From assembly GCF_046244365.1 (NCBI RefSeq), contig NZ_CP176395.1, positions 2,852,001-2,916,000 of the forward strand: 64,000 bases of DNA, given 5' to 3'. Numbering within the stretch: the first letter of the stretch is position 1; each line of letters opens with the position of its first letter. Below the pieces are notes generated by a model, which ran no database searches, was not told where the DNA came from, and saw only the letters and a list, made by a program, of their open reading frames with translations. Shown here piece after piece: positions 35,861-45,002 of this stretch. Position numbers and translations under genes: made by a program. Source of the stretch: Paenibacillus_V sp046244365. GTDB lineage: Bacteria; Bacillota; Bacilli; Paenibacillales; NBRC-103111.

Positions 35861-36463
35861 GTGCAAGAAGCGCTGCAGCAAATGCTTTTGCATTACGGCT
35901 ACGTGATGTTATTCGGATTGCTTGCCGTCGGCATAGTGGGAATCCCGGTTCCGGACGAAATCTTGATGACGTTCGTCGGGTACTGGACATCGGTGGGCAC
36001 TTTTTCTTATACCGTATCGATCCTTGTAAGCTTCGCCGGGGCCATGACCGGAATGGTGGTCAGCTATACGCTCGGCAGAAGGGTAGGCAAACCGTTTCTG
36101 TGGCGGTACGGCAAATGGGTGAAGCTGACTCCGGAAAGGCTGGAGAAAGCGGAAGGATGGTTCCATAAATACGGGCTTTGGACGGTAAGCTTCGGCTATT
36201 TCGTCCCGGGCGTACGGCATTTTACCTGCTACTTAGCGGGGGTTAGCGCCGTCAAGTTTTGGCGGTATTTGCTTTATGCGGGGACGGGGGCGTTAATCTG
36301 GTGCACGACGTTCATCACCCTCGGCCATTTCATCGGCGCCAGCTTGCTGACGCTGATGCCCGCCGTCCATCATTACGTCGGACAGTGCTTGCTCCTGCTC
36401 GCTATCATTGGCGGCGCCGTTCTGCTTGTCGTATTGAGACGGAGAAGACGGTCCCTTTCATAA
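35861..36463 (+). CDS. DedA family membrane protein, 200 aa
   Basis: Typical DedA/SNARE-associated layout: 'GIVGIPVPDEILMTFVGYW' near the N-terminus, 'GAMTGMVVSYTLGRRVGKPFLWRYG' (the glycine-rich re-entrant region), and 'FGYFVPGVRHFTCYLAGVSAVKFWRYL' with the conserved Arg. Four or five hydrophobic segments. Bacterial DedA proteins are implicated in recycling of lipid carriers such as undecaprenyl phosphate or phosphatidylethanolamine across the membrane. A GTG start at 35861 directly behind GGAGGTGG is preferred to the ATG at 35819, which lacks a site. A strong terminator follows. Confidence 0.9.
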   Translation: MQEALQQMLLHYGYVMLFGLLAVGIVGIPVPDEILMTFVGYWTSVGTFSYTVSILVSFAGAMTGMVVSYTLGRRVGKPFLWRYGKWVKLTPERLEKAEGWFHKYGLWTVSFGYFVPGVRHFTCYLAGVSAVKFWRYLLYAGTGALIWCTTFITLGHFIGASLLTLMPAVHHYVGQCLLLLAIIGGAVLLVVLRRRRRSLS

Positions 36464-36476
36464 GGCGCTTCAAATG

Positions 36477-36528
36477 AAAAAAACCTCCCGATTGCGGTTC
36501 GTAAAGAACCGGATCGGGAGGTTTTTTT
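36477..36528. terminator. Strong bidirectional terminator
   Basis: A7, stem CCTCCCGAT/ATCGGGAGG with inner GGTTC/GAACC, then T7. Confidence 0.95.
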
Positions 36529-36631
36529 GAAAGATCGGAAAGGAAATCCTCCGCTGATTGTTCCATTTGTCGGCAAACGTCCGGATCAAAGACGCCGAAC
36601 GGCGTTTATCCTTGCCGTTCGGCGAAGCCGA

Positions 36632-37420
36632 TTATTGGAACTCGAACGTCACTTGGACGGAGCCGGTCAGCGTCAGCTCGCCGGCTTGAATCGAGGTGGC
36701 CGAATCCATGGCGGCCGATTTGGCCATCGCGTATCCGCCTAGTTCGACCGGACGCGGCGTGCCTGCGCTGCTGCTTTGCTCGACGTGGATGATTCCTTTG
36801 AGCGATTTGCCGGCATATTTGGCGATCGATTTCGCTTTCGTTTCGGCATTGGCCATCGCTTTCTCAATCACTTGAAGCTCATAATCCTGGCCCTTCTCGG
36901 TGCCGAATTGAATGCCGTTCACGCGGTTTACGCCCGCCTCGGATGCTGCGTCAAGCAGCTCGCCGATCTTGGCGAGATCGCGGTACGTGACGGTGACGGA
37001 ATGGTTGGCCGTATATCCGGTTACTTTCGGCCCTTGTTTGTCCTCGTAGCTGTACTGAGGCTGAACGTTGAAGCCGGACGTTTTCACGTCTTTCTTGTCG
37101 AACTTGTACGTATCGTAAAGCAGCTTCTCCAGCTTCGCGAACGTGTCGGCATTCGCCTTCTGCGCTTCGTTGGCAGTTTTCCCCTCGGTCTGAATCGCGA
37201 ACGTCACGTAAGCGACATCCGGCGTCACCGAAAACTCGCCTTGACCGGAAACTTGAATCGTGTTGCGCTCCACCGATTGTTCACCTGCCGCTTCCGCCGT
37301 CGCCGGCTTGATCAGTTCCGCCGCCGTCGACGAATAGAACGGCGCCGCGAGCACAAGCGCTCCTGCAGCTACGCTGCCGATCAGCCATTTCTTCGATCTG
37401 CTGAGTGGTTGACCCATCAT
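36632..37420 (-). CDS. SIMPL (DUF541) domain secreted protein, 262 aa
   Basis: An N-terminal signal or anchor helix ('KKWLIGSVAAGALVLAAPFYSSTA', about residues 10-33) precedes a SIMPL domain: 'IQVSGQGEFSVTPDVAYVTFAI', 'SGFNVQPQYSYEDKQGPKVTGYTA' and 'AMANAETKAKSIAKYAGKSLKGI' segments. Family members (BP26/OMP28, YggE) form extracytoplasmic oligomers; role in Gram-positives unknown. ATGs at 37420 and 37417 are both possible; AGAGGA is better spaced for 37417. It lies 110 bp downstream of two ABC exporter genes on the same strand. Confidence 0.87.
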   Translation of the reverse strand: MMGQPLSRSKKWLIGSVAAGALVLAAPFYSSTAAELIKPATAEAAGEQSVERNTIQVSGQGEFSVTPDVAYVTFAIQTEGKTANEAQKANADTFAKLEKLLYDTYKFDKKDVKTSGFNVQPQYSYEDKQGPKVTGYTANHSVTVTYRDLAKIGELLDAASEAGVNRVNGIQFGTEKGQDYELQVIEKAMANAETKAKSIAKYAGKSLKGIIHVEQSSSAGTPRPVELGGYAMAKSAAMDSATSIQAGELTLTGSVQVTFEFQ

Positions 37421-37530
37421 ACATTCCTCTTTTCTCCGCTATAATTGGTTCTCGCCTTAATAACGCGCAAATATTGCCAATAGTTGCGCCAGTCCACAAA
37501 ATAATTTTTCACGATGCCATATCCCATTTA

Positions 37531-39261
37531 TTATCCTCCGGCAGAAGGGAGTGAGGCCGCTGTCTGCTTCTGCACCAGTCTGCGGTAAACGGAATCGTAT
37601 GCCAGAAGCTGATCGTGCGTGCCTTGTTCCGCGACGCTCCCTCGATCCATCACCATAATAAGGTCGGCATTCCGAATCGTTGACAGGCGATGCGCGATAA
37701 TGACGGTAATCCGCCCCTTGCGAAGCCGATCGAGATTTTCCTGAACCTGCCGTTCCGTCTCCATATCAAGCGAGGAGGTTGCTTCATCCAGTATTAGCAC
37801 TTCGGTATCTCTTAAAACGGCTCTGGCAAGGGCAAGCCTTTGCCTTTGGCCTCCGGAAAGCGTAATGCCGCGTTCGCCGATTACGGTGTCGTAGCCGTCC
37901 GGAAGAGACGCGATAAAATCGTGAATCAGCATCGCTCGGCAAACCTCGGCAATACGAGCTTCTGACACGTTCTCGCATCCGAGCAGCAAATTCGTGCGGA
38001 TCGTATCCGGAAACAAATACGGCTCTTGAAAGACGATCGTCACGCGATCCATCCATGCGGATCTGTGAATGTCCGGCAACGGCGCGTCATTGATCAGGAT
38101 CCTGCCCGATGCCGGCTCGAAAAATCGGACGAGGAGGCTTGCGATCGTTGACTTCCCGCCTCCGCTCGATCCAACGAATGCGGTTTTTTGCCCTTCTTCG
38201 ATGGTCAACTGAAGCCGTTCCAAAACCGGTTGATCACCGTAACGGAAAGAAACCTCCTCAAACCGGATGGAGCGGATCGGCTCGCGGAGAAGCTCTGCTC
38301 CGTTCGGAATCCGTTCATCCTCCAGCACGACGCGAACCCGTTCGACTGATGCCATTTTGCCGGAAAGACCCATAGCGAATTGGTAAATGCCGTTCAGCGA
38401 CTCCATCATCCGGCTCGTGAACTGGTAGGTTACGACGAACATGCCGATCGATAATTTTCCGTCAAGCACAAGCATTCCGCCGTAAGCGAGAACGAACAAG
38501 ACCGCCCCCCATTTGAGCGGGTCGCTGAGCATCATCTGCTTGTTGATCAGCTTGCCCTCCTTCATTACGCTGGCAAAATACGTTTGAAATTTATTTCGGT
38601 ACACATTCGTTTCCCAATCCTGGCGGTGAAACGCAATGACCTCTCTCGTTGAAGACACCCCTTCCTCCAAATGCACGAGCAGGTCCGATTTATGCCGGTT
38701 CACTTCGCCGGAAGCCTGCTTGCGGGCCGGGGCGAACGTTTTGCCGAGAATGACGTAAAGGGAGACGAACACGCACATGACACCGAGCATGACCGGGCTT
38801 GCCGAACCCATGATAACCATAATGGCAATGGCCGCCGCGACTTGCTGCATGAGCCGCGGGATATCGCTGCCCCCTAGTCCGGCGCACGTTTGCAGATCGT
38901 TAGTGAACAGGTATACATAGTTCGCCGTACGTTCTTTTTGCAGCGTCCCGATCGGAATCCGGTGCATATGCCGCATCAACTCTCCGCACATGGAGGTCCG
39001 GATTTTGGAATTTGTCAGGTGGATCGTATGCGGACCGAATGTGAACAGAAGGGAATAAGCGAGATAAGCGGCGGCAATTTGTGCGAGCAGCGGCCAAAAC
39101 CGTCCGGACTGTCCTCCAAGCAGCACGTCGTCGGTCATTTTCTGCACCAGACCTACGGATGCAAGGTTTGACAAAGCTTCCAGCGCCATGAGGAGCGTAG
39201 CGGCGAGCAGCAAGCCTTTGGCCTGCTTTACATGCGACCATAACCATTTTATGTTAGCCAT
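37531..39261 (-). CDS. ABC exporter half-transporter (permease-ATPase), second gene, 576 aa
   Basis: Six membrane helices (about 15-300) are followed by an ATPase domain with Walker A 'GSSGGGKST', signature 'LSGGQRQRLALARAVL', Walker B 'VLILDEATSSLD' and H-loop 'IIAHRLSTI'. All catalytic residues are consensus. Start 39261 (MANIKWL) is seven bases after AAGGAG; the ATG at 39267 would be only one base from it. It overlaps the upstream half-transporter by 8 bp, so the two probably form a heterodimeric multidrug or peptide exporter. Confidence 0.92.
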   Translation of the reverse strand: MANIKWLWSHVKQAKGLLLAATLLMALEALSNLASVGLVQKMTDDVLLGGQSGRFWPLLAQIAAAYLAYSLLFTFGPHTIHLTNSKIRTSMCGELMRHMHRIPIGTLQKERTANYVYLFTNDLQTCAGLGGSDIPRLMQQVAAAIAIMVIMGSASPVMLGVMCVFVSLYVILGKTFAPARKQASGEVNRHKSDLLVHLEEGVSSTREVIAFHRQDWETNVYRNKFQTYFASVMKEGKLINKQMMLSDPLKWGAVLFVLAYGGMLVLDGKLSIGMFVVTYQFTSRMMESLNGIYQFAMGLSGKMASVERVRVVLEDERIPNGAELLREPIRSIRFEEVSFRYGDQPVLERLQLTIEEGQKTAFVGSSGGGKSTIASLLVRFFEPASGRILINDAPLPDIHRSAWMDRVTIVFQEPYLFPDTIRTNLLLGCENVSEARIAEVCRAMLIHDFIASLPDGYDTVIGERGITLSGGQRQRLALARAVLRDTEVLILDEATSSLDMETERQVQENLDRLRKGRITVIIAHRLSTIRNADLIMVMDRGSVAEQGTHDQLLAYDSVYRRLVQKQTAASLPSAGG

Positions 39262-41107
39262 TCGCATACTCCTTCACTTGTTCTTGTACTTTAATCAGTT
39301 GGCTGAAAGCGCCGCCTGCACGCAAAAGCTCGTCATAGGTGCCGGTTTCCACGACACGTCCGTTATCGATAACGGCAATGCGATCGAAATCTTTGACCGT
39401 AGACAGCCGGTGGGCGACGGCAATGACCGTGCGGCCGGGCAGCAGCGTATCAAACGCTTTCTGCACCTCCGCTTCGCTGGCATTGTCTAATGCCGAGGTC
39501 GCTTCGTCCAGCAGGACGACCGCCGGATTCCGAATCAGCATGCGAGCTATCGCTATCCGCTGTCTTTGTCCGCCGGAAAGCTTGATACCTCTCTCGCCGA
39601 CGACTGTTTCGTACCCGTCCTGCAGCTGCATGATGAATTCGTGGGCATTAGCCATTCTCGCCGCCGCCTGCACTTGCTCTTCGGAAGCATCGGGATTGCC
39701 GAAGCGAATGTTCTCTTTAACCGTTGTTCCGAACATGTACGTTTCCTGAAACACGTAGCCGAGCGACTGTCTTAAGGAAGCCAAGGAGAGCTTCGTTACC
39801 GGAAGGCCGTCCAGCCATATTCGGCCTTCCTGCGGATCGTAAAATCGGCCGACCAGCTTAAGTGCCGTTGATTTGCCATTGCCGCTTGTGCCGACTAGGG
39901 CGACGCGCTCGCCGGCCCGGATCGTCAAATCGAACCCTCTCAGCACGGGTTGTCCCAGACCGTAGGAAAAACATACGTTCTCAAACCTAATCTCACCCCG
40001 CACGGAAGGAAGAGTCTGCGTTTGCGCGGCTTCCTCCACTTGCGGGGCGATGCGGATAAATCGGTGCAGCCGCTCCGCTTGATACATGAGCACCTTTTGC
40101 TCCGTAATGTTCGTGACGACGGCAGTCAGCCGATGCATAGCCGTAAAATAATACAGCATAAAGGCGATGAACGCTCCGACCGACAGCCGATCGTGCTGCA
40201 GCAAGTAGTACCCGTATATGAAAATGACGACTGCGCCGAGCTGGTAAGTCAGCCGCCGGTTCGTGCCCCGCCAATAGGCGAACCAATAGGTGCGAATCAT
40301 GCTGGCGTTAAAGGTGCCGACTCTTTGGAGATAGCGGCCGAGGTCCCACGCTTCTGCACCGGACGCGCGCAGCTCGGCAAGCGCCGATACGCTCTCGTAA
40401 CTTTTTTGATTTTCTTCTACGCGGTTTTGCGACATGATTTTGCCCGTTACCGACGCTTTGCGCTCCAAGGCAGGCCCGAAAACATAGTAAAGCAGGAAGC
40501 AGGGCAGGACGACGACGGATAGCTGTGGGCTTGTGGCAACCATGACGGTGACGGCGATGACGGAAAAAAGAACTTCATGAATCATCCACGGGAAGCTTTG
40601 CCGGTACAAGCTTTGCAGGGCGCCGACCTCCGTATTGAGAAACGACAGCGTCTGTCCGACCGGATTTTGTTCGTAGTAGGCGAAGCCCAGCTTGCGCAGG
40701 TGCCGGAAAATGGAAAGCTGCAAATCGCGGCCGGCCTTTTCTTGAATATGGCGCTGTAGCAGGTTACAAAGCATGCTCACCCCAAGATTGAGCGCAATTA
40801 CGCCGGCAAGTCCGGCAATCGAAAAGTAAAACAGCCGCCAGTTCCGTTCGGGCAGCATGTCGTCGATGAATGTTTGAATAAATTTCGGGATGACGAGCTC
40901 GGCCGCAGTCGACACGAGCATGGCGGCTACGAGAAGAAGCAAGAGACCTGTGTAAGGCTTCAGGAACGATAGCGACCAGACGTAAACCGGCCACAATTTG
41001 ACGGAATCCTGCTCCGGTTTCGAGCGAGTACCGCTTTTCGGACGGGTTTGTAGCTGCAAAGGATGCACCTGCCTATTATTCGTTTTTTGGAAAGGATAGA
41101 CAAACAT
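39254..41107 (-). CDS. ABC exporter half-transporter (permease-ATPase), first gene, up to 617 aa
   Basis: Same plan as its partner: membrane domain about 50-330, ATPase with Walker A 'GTSGNGKST', Q-loop 'VFQETYMFG', signature 'KLSGGQRQRIAIARML', Walker B 'VVLLDEATSALD' and 'AVAHRLSTV'. Both partners keep a consensus catalytic glutamate, unlike typical degenerate heterodimers, so two homodimers are also possible. The ATG at 41107 has no clear ribosome site; a TTG near residue 38, after GGAGCAGGA, is an alternative start. It is divergent from the rhamnose operon. Confidence 0.88.
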   Translation of the reverse strand: MFVYPFQKTNNRQVHPLQLQTRPKSGTRSKPEQDSVKLWPVYVWSLSFLKPYTGLLLLLVAAMLVSTAAELVIPKFIQTFIDDMLPERNWRLFYFSIAGLAGVIALNLGVSMLCNLLQRHIQEKAGRDLQLSIFRHLRKLGFAYYEQNPVGQTLSFLNTEVGALQSLYRQSFPWMIHEVLFSVIAVTVMVATSPQLSVVVLPCFLLYYVFGPALERKASVTGKIMSQNRVEENQKSYESVSALAELRASGAEAWDLGRYLQRVGTFNASMIRTYWFAYWRGTNRRLTYQLGAVVIFIYGYYLLQHDRLSVGAFIAFMLYYFTAMHRLTAVVTNITEQKVLMYQAERLHRFIRIAPQVEEAAQTQTLPSVRGEIRFENVCFSYGLGQPVLRGFDLTIRAGERVALVGTSGNGKSTALKLVGRFYDPQEGRIWLDGLPVTKLSLASLRQSLGYVFQETYMFGTTVKENIRFGNPDASEEQVQAAARMANAHEFIMQLQDGYETVVGERGIKLSGGQRQRIAIARMLIRNPAVVLLDEATSALDNASEAEVQKAFDTLLPGRTVIAVAHRLSTVKDFDRIAVIDNGRVVETGTYDELLRAGGAFSQLIKVQEQVKEYANG

Positions 41108-41289
41108 CTTATGGAATGTCCAAGCAGGTTGTCAATGGCCGGAAGCCGGAATATTTGGTTTCAATAAAAAAGTCCGATAGTACTAATAATCACAGAAAAA
41201 CAAACATAAAAATAATAATTCAAAAATATATAAAGATATGATAGTATGAAAACAGAATACTTCAATCATAACCAAGCGTAAACAAACAT
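41100..41289 (+). promoter_or_regulatory. Rhamnose operon control region with ACAAACAT repeats
   Basis: ACAAACAT occurs at 41100-41107, 41200-41207 and 41282-41289; the last two share AACAAACAT. A -10-like TATGAT is at 41237-41242, with no good -35. A/T-rich repeated half-sites of this kind fit DeoR/GlpR-type operators, and the operon ends with such a repressor gene. The last copy is just before the ribosome site of the first gene. Confidence 0.45.
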
Positions 41290-41301
41290 GGAGGGGAAAA
41301 A

Positions 41302-43371
41302 ATGGCATCGTTTTTATGGGAAAACGGCAAAGCGGCGGAATTAAACAAAGGGCTTGACGAGCTCGTTTATCGCTCCAATCTGATCGGAACCGACCGTTCC
41401 GTCTGCAACTGGGGGGGCGGCAATACGTCGATGAAGACGACCGTGAAGGATTTTCGAGGTCGCGACGTCGAAGTGATGTATGTCAAAGGAAGCGGCTCCG
41501 ATCTGGGTACGATGAAAGCCCCGAATTTCACGGGACTTCGCATGGAAGACATTCGCCCGCTGTTCGAGCGGGATGCGATGAGCGATGAAGAAATGGTCGC
41601 GTATTTGGCAAACTGCATGATCGACAGCAAGCACCCTCGGGCTTCAATTGAAACCTTGCTGCATGCGTTCCTTCCGTTCAATCACGTGGATCATACGCAT
41701 CCCGATGCCATCATCGGCTTGTGCTGCGCAGACAACGGCAAGCAGCTCGCGAAAGAAATTTACGGCGACCGGTTCGTTTGGGTGCCTTACGTACGGCCGG
41801 GCTTTACGCTGTCCAAAATGATCGCGGAGGGCGTACGGAGCAACCCGAAGGCCGAGCTAGTTCTAATGGAAAAGCACGGACTCGTCACTTGGGGCGAAAC
41901 GTCCGAGCTGTGCTACCGCAAGACGCTCGACATTATCGGCGAAGCGGAGGCGTTCATCGAAGCCCGGGTTAGCGAAAGCAAGCTGTACGGCGGCGCGAAA
42001 TACGAGTCCCTGGCGCCGGAAGAGCGCCGCAGCGCGGTGGCGCGCATGATGCCGGCCGTTCGCGGTGCGGTGGGCGCGGAGAAACGAATGATTCTGACGT
42101 TCGACGACGAAGCGGACGTTCTGCAATTTGTGAACGGGCGCGATTCGGCGGTCTTGTCGCAAGTGGGCGCAGCGTGTCCGGATCATCTCGTGCATACCAA
42201 AATGAAGCCGTTATTCGTCGATTGGAATCCGGCAACCCAAGATGCCGATGCGCTGCAGCAAGCTGTCGTCGAAGGCATCGAAGCCTACAAAGCGGAATAC
42301 CGCGCCTATTTCGAGCGCAACCGCAACGAAGGCGACCGCATGTTCGAAGCGGCTCCCCGCGTCATTTTGATTCCGGGCATCGGCATGATCAACACCGGTA
42401 AAAGCCATGCGATGTCCAAAGTAAGCGGGGCGCTGTATCACCGCGCCATCGCCGTTATGCGCGGCGCAACGTCGCTAGGCGCGTTCGTCTCGCTCAGCGA
42501 GAACGAGTCGTACAACGTCGAGTACTGGCCGCTGGAGCTGTACAAATTGACGCTGGCTCCCGCGGAGGCCGAGTTTTCCCGTCAAGTGGCGTTCGTTACG
42601 GGCGGAGCGGGCGGCATCGGCAGCGTGACCTGCCGGCAGTTTGCCAAAGACGGCGCGCACATCGTCATCGCCGATCTGAATCTGGAAGGTGCGCAGAAGG
42701 TCGCCTCCGAAATCAATGAGGCCTACGGCGAAGGCCGCGCTATCGCAGTCAAAATGGACGTGACCAAGGAAGAGGACGTCGAAGCGGCATTTGCCGAGTC
42801 TGCGCTTGCCTACGGCGGCGTCGACATTCTCGTCAACAACGCGGGACTCGCAACCTCGAGTCCGTTTGACGAAACGTCGCTGAAGGAATGGAACTTGAAC
42901 ATGAATGTGCTCGGCACAGGCTATTTCCTGGTGGCGCGGGAGGCGTTCAAGCTGATGAAGAAGCAGCGCACCGGCGGCGGCATGGTGTTTATCGGCTCCA
43001 AAAATTCCGTTTACGCCGGCAAGAACGCATCCGCCTACAGTACGGCCAAGGCGGCGGAAGCGCATCTGGCCCGCTGCATCGCGGCGGAAGGCGGAGAGTT
43101 CGGCATCCGCGTCAACACGGTGCTGCCTGACGCCATTTTGCAAGGCTCGGCGATCTGGAATTCGAACTGGCGCAACGAGCGCGCGGCGGCGTACGGCATC
43201 CAGCCCGACCAGCTCGAGGAATATTATCGCAAACGGACGACGCTGCTCGTCAATATTTATCCGCAGGACATCGCCGATGCGATCCTATATTTTGCCTCGT
43301 CCAAGGCGTCCAAAACGACAGGCTGCATGCTGACCGTCGACGGCGGCGTACCTGCCGCATTTACCCGCTAG
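41302..43371 (+). CDS. rhaEW: Bifunctional rhamnulose-1-phosphate aldolase / lactaldehyde dehydrogenase, 689 aa
   Basis: The N-terminal approximately 400 residues are a class II aldolase/adducin domain: 'NWGGGNTSMKT', the zinc site 'HVDHTHPDAIIG' and 'LVLMEKHGLVTWGE'. From about 430 a short-chain dehydrogenase follows, with 'VTGGAGGIGSVTCRQFA' for NAD, 'LVNNAGLA' and a Ser/Tyr/Lys triad ('AYSTAKAAEAH'). It cleaves L-rhamnulose 1-phosphate into DHAP and L-lactaldehyde, then oxidises the aldehyde. This is the YuxG/RhaEW fusion of bacilli. GGAGGGG precedes the start. First gene of a five-gene operon. Confidence 0.92.
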   Translation: MASFLWENGKAAELNKGLDELVYRSNLIGTDRSVCNWGGGNTSMKTTVKDFRGRDVEVMYVKGSGSDLGTMKAPNFTGLRMEDIRPLFERDAMSDEEMVAYLANCMIDSKHPRASIETLLHAFLPFNHVDHTHPDAIIGLCCADNGKQLAKEIYGDRFVWVPYVRPGFTLSKMIAEGVRSNPKAELVLMEKHGLVTWGETSELCYRKTLDIIGEAEAFIEARVSESKLYGGAKYESLAPEERRSAVARMMPAVRGAVGAEKRMILTFDDEADVLQFVNGRDSAVLSQVGAACPDHLVHTKMKPLFVDWNPATQDADALQQAVVEGIEAYKAEYRAYFERNRNEGDRMFEAAPRVILIPGIGMINTGKSHAMSKVSGALYHRAIAVMRGATSLGAFVSLSENESYNVEYWPLELYKLTLAPAEAEFSRQVAFVTGGAGGIGSVTCRQFAKDGAHIVIADLNLEGAQKVASEINEAYGEGRAIAVKMDVTKEEDVEAAFAESALAYGGVDILVNNAGLATSSPFDETSLKEWNLNMNVLGTGYFLVAREAFKLMKKQRTGGGMVFIGSKNSVYAGKNASAYSTAKAAEAHLARCIAAEGGEFGIRVNTVLPDAILQGSAIWNSNWRNERAAAYGIQPDQLEEYYRKRTTLLVNIYPQDIADAILYFASSKASKTTGCMLTVDGGVPAAFTR

Positions 43372-43383
43372 GAGGCGAACCGC

Positions 43384-43773
43384 ATGGCTAACGCGCCAAA
43401 AGGACATACGCTTTGGTATATCCCGGACGGCTATATCCCGCCGAATAGCACGGGCGAGCTGGAAAGCCACGAATCGGTATGCGTGCTGAATACGGGCGAC
43501 GGGGAGGCGAAGCTCCGGTTTACGATCTTTTTCGAGGACCGGCCGCCGATCGAGCATATCGAGGCCGTCATCCCCGGCAGACGAACGAAGCATGTGCGCA
43601 CGAGCTCGCTCCGCAGCGGAGTGCAAACGATTCCGGCAGGCGTTCCTTACGCCATCGAGGTCGAAAGCGACATCCCGGTTATTGTACAATACAGCAGGCT
43701 GGACACGACGCAAGCCGCCAACGCGTTAATGACGACGCTCGGCTATCCCCTATCGAACAGTGCGAAAGGATGA
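43384..43773 (+). CDS. ASRT-family (sensory rhodopsin transducer-like) small-molecule-binding protein, 129 aa
   Basis: A single beta-sandwich domain resembling the Anabaena sensory rhodopsin transducer superfamily: 'LWYIPDGYIPP', 'SHESVCVLNTGD', 'LRFTIFFEDRPP', 'RTKHVRTSSLR', 'PYAIEVESDIPVIVQYSRLDT'. Members outside cyanobacteria often sit in carbohydrate operons and are thought to bind sugars rather than rhodopsin. No rhodopsin gene is seen here. It lies 12 bp after the aldolase fusion, with AGGAGG before the start, and ends against the isomerase gene. No RhaM mutarotase is present in the operon, so it may take a place in rhamnose handling or sensing (inference). Confidence 0.82.
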   Translation: MANAPKGHTLWYIPDGYIPPNSTGELESHESVCVLNTGDGEAKLRFTIFFEDRPPIEHIEAVIPGRRTKHVRTSSLRSGVQTIPAGVPYAIEVESDIPVIVQYSRLDTTQAANALMTTLGYPLSNSAKG

Positions 43774-43781
43774 TGAGAACG

Positions 43782-45002
43782 ATGCAGGACCGCGCATACG
43801 CCTTATTTGAAGAGCAGCAAAAAGCAAGAGGAATCGATGTGGAAGCCGTAAAAGCGAAGCTGAAGTCGCTGAAGGTCGAAACGCCATCGTGGGGCTACGC
43901 CGATCAAGGCACCCGCTTCAAAACGTTTCAAAAGGTCGGCGTTCCGAGAAACACGTTCGAGAAAATAGAAGACGCCGCACAGGTGCAAAAATATACGGGT
44001 ATTTGTCCGAGTGTCGCCATTCATATTCCTTGGGATAAGGTCGACGATTATTCCGTGCTGAAAAAGCATGCGGCGGATCTCGGCGTTTCCATCGGCGCGA
44101 TAAACCCGAACCTGTTTCAGGACGACGATTACATGCTCGGCAGCGTAACGAATTCGAAAGCGGCGGTCCGGCGCAAAGCGACCGATCACTTGCTGGAATG
44201 CGTGGAGATCGCCAAAACGGTCGGCTCGAAGGATATCAGCCTATGGTTTGCCGACGGCACGAATTATCCCGGCCAAGCCGACATCCGCAAGCGGGTGCAC
44301 TGGATGCATGAATCGCTTAAGGAAATGTACGGCGCATTGAATGCGGACATGCGGATGCTGATCGAGTATAAATTTTTCGAGCCCGCGTTCTATCATACCG
44401 ATCTCGCGGATTGGGGCATGGCTTTCAATATGGCGAATAAACTGGGGCCGCAGGCGCAGGTGCTGGTGGATACGGGGCATCACGCGCAGGGCACGAACAT
44501 CGAGCATATCGTCGCTTATTTGATCGGCGAATACAAGCTCGGCGGCTTCCACTTCAACAGCCGCAAATATGCGGACGACGACCTCATTGTCGGTTCGGTC
44601 AATCCTTACGAGCTGTTCCTCATCTTCTATCAAATTTTGGATGCGGCTGCGGACAACGATTCGAAGGTGCGCCAAACGGCGGACGACATTGCCTATATGA
44701 TCGATCAGAGCCACAATATCGAGGAAAAAATACCGGCGATGCTCCGCTCCGTCATGAACGTGCAAACGCAGTTTGCCAAGGCGCTGCTCGTTAATCTGGA
44801 CGAAGTGAAGGACGCGCAGGAACGGCAGGACGTGCTGGGCGCGGAAGAAGCCGTTCGCGGCGCGTACGAGCTTGACGTGACGCCGCTGTTGTACGCCGTA
44901 CGCGAGGAGATGGGCGTGCCGGTCGAACCGCACAAAGCTTACCGTGCCAGCGGCTACGGCGAGCAAATCGCCTCCCGCGGCAAAGGCGGTGCCAGCTGGT
45001 GA
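43782..45002 (+). CDS. rhaI: L-rhamnose isomerase, RhaI type, 406 aa
   Basis: A TIM-barrel isomerase that converts L-rhamnose to L-rhamnulose with divalent metals. Likely metal ligands: Glu in 'LIEYKFFEPAFYHTD', Asp and His in 'VLVDTGHHAQGTNIEH', and Asp/His in 'GGFHFNSRKYADDD'. It is the Pseudomonas/Gram-positive RhaI type rather than E. coli RhaA. Among ATGs at 43770, 43773 and 43782, the last is best spaced from AAAGGA; the first would overlap the upstream stop. The downstream kinase start overlaps its stop. Confidence 0.9.
   Translation: MQDRAYALFEEQQKARGIDVEAVKAKLKSLKVETPSWGYADQGTRFKTFQKVGVPRNTFEKIEDAAQVQKYTGICPSVAIHIPWDKVDDYSVLKKHAADLGVSIGAINPNLFQDDDYMLGSVTNSKAAVRRKATDHLLECVEIAKTVGSKDISLWFADGTNYPGQADIRKRVHWMHESLKEMYGALNADMRMLIEYKFFEPAFYHTDLADWGMAFNMANKLGPQAQVLVDTGHHAQGTNIEHIVAYLIGEYKLGGFHFNSRKYADDDLIVGSVNPYELFLIFYQILDAAADNDSKVRQTADDIAYMIDQSHNIEEKIPAMLRSVMNVQTQFAKALLVNLDEVKDAQERQDVLGAEEAVRGAYELDVTPLLYAVREEMGVPVEPHKAYRASGYGEQIASRGKGGASW

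Noticed and set aside
44241..44966. Minus-strand 241-aa frame opposite the rhamnose isomerase gene
   Set aside because: Antisense shadow of a conserved enzyme with no ribosome binding site.
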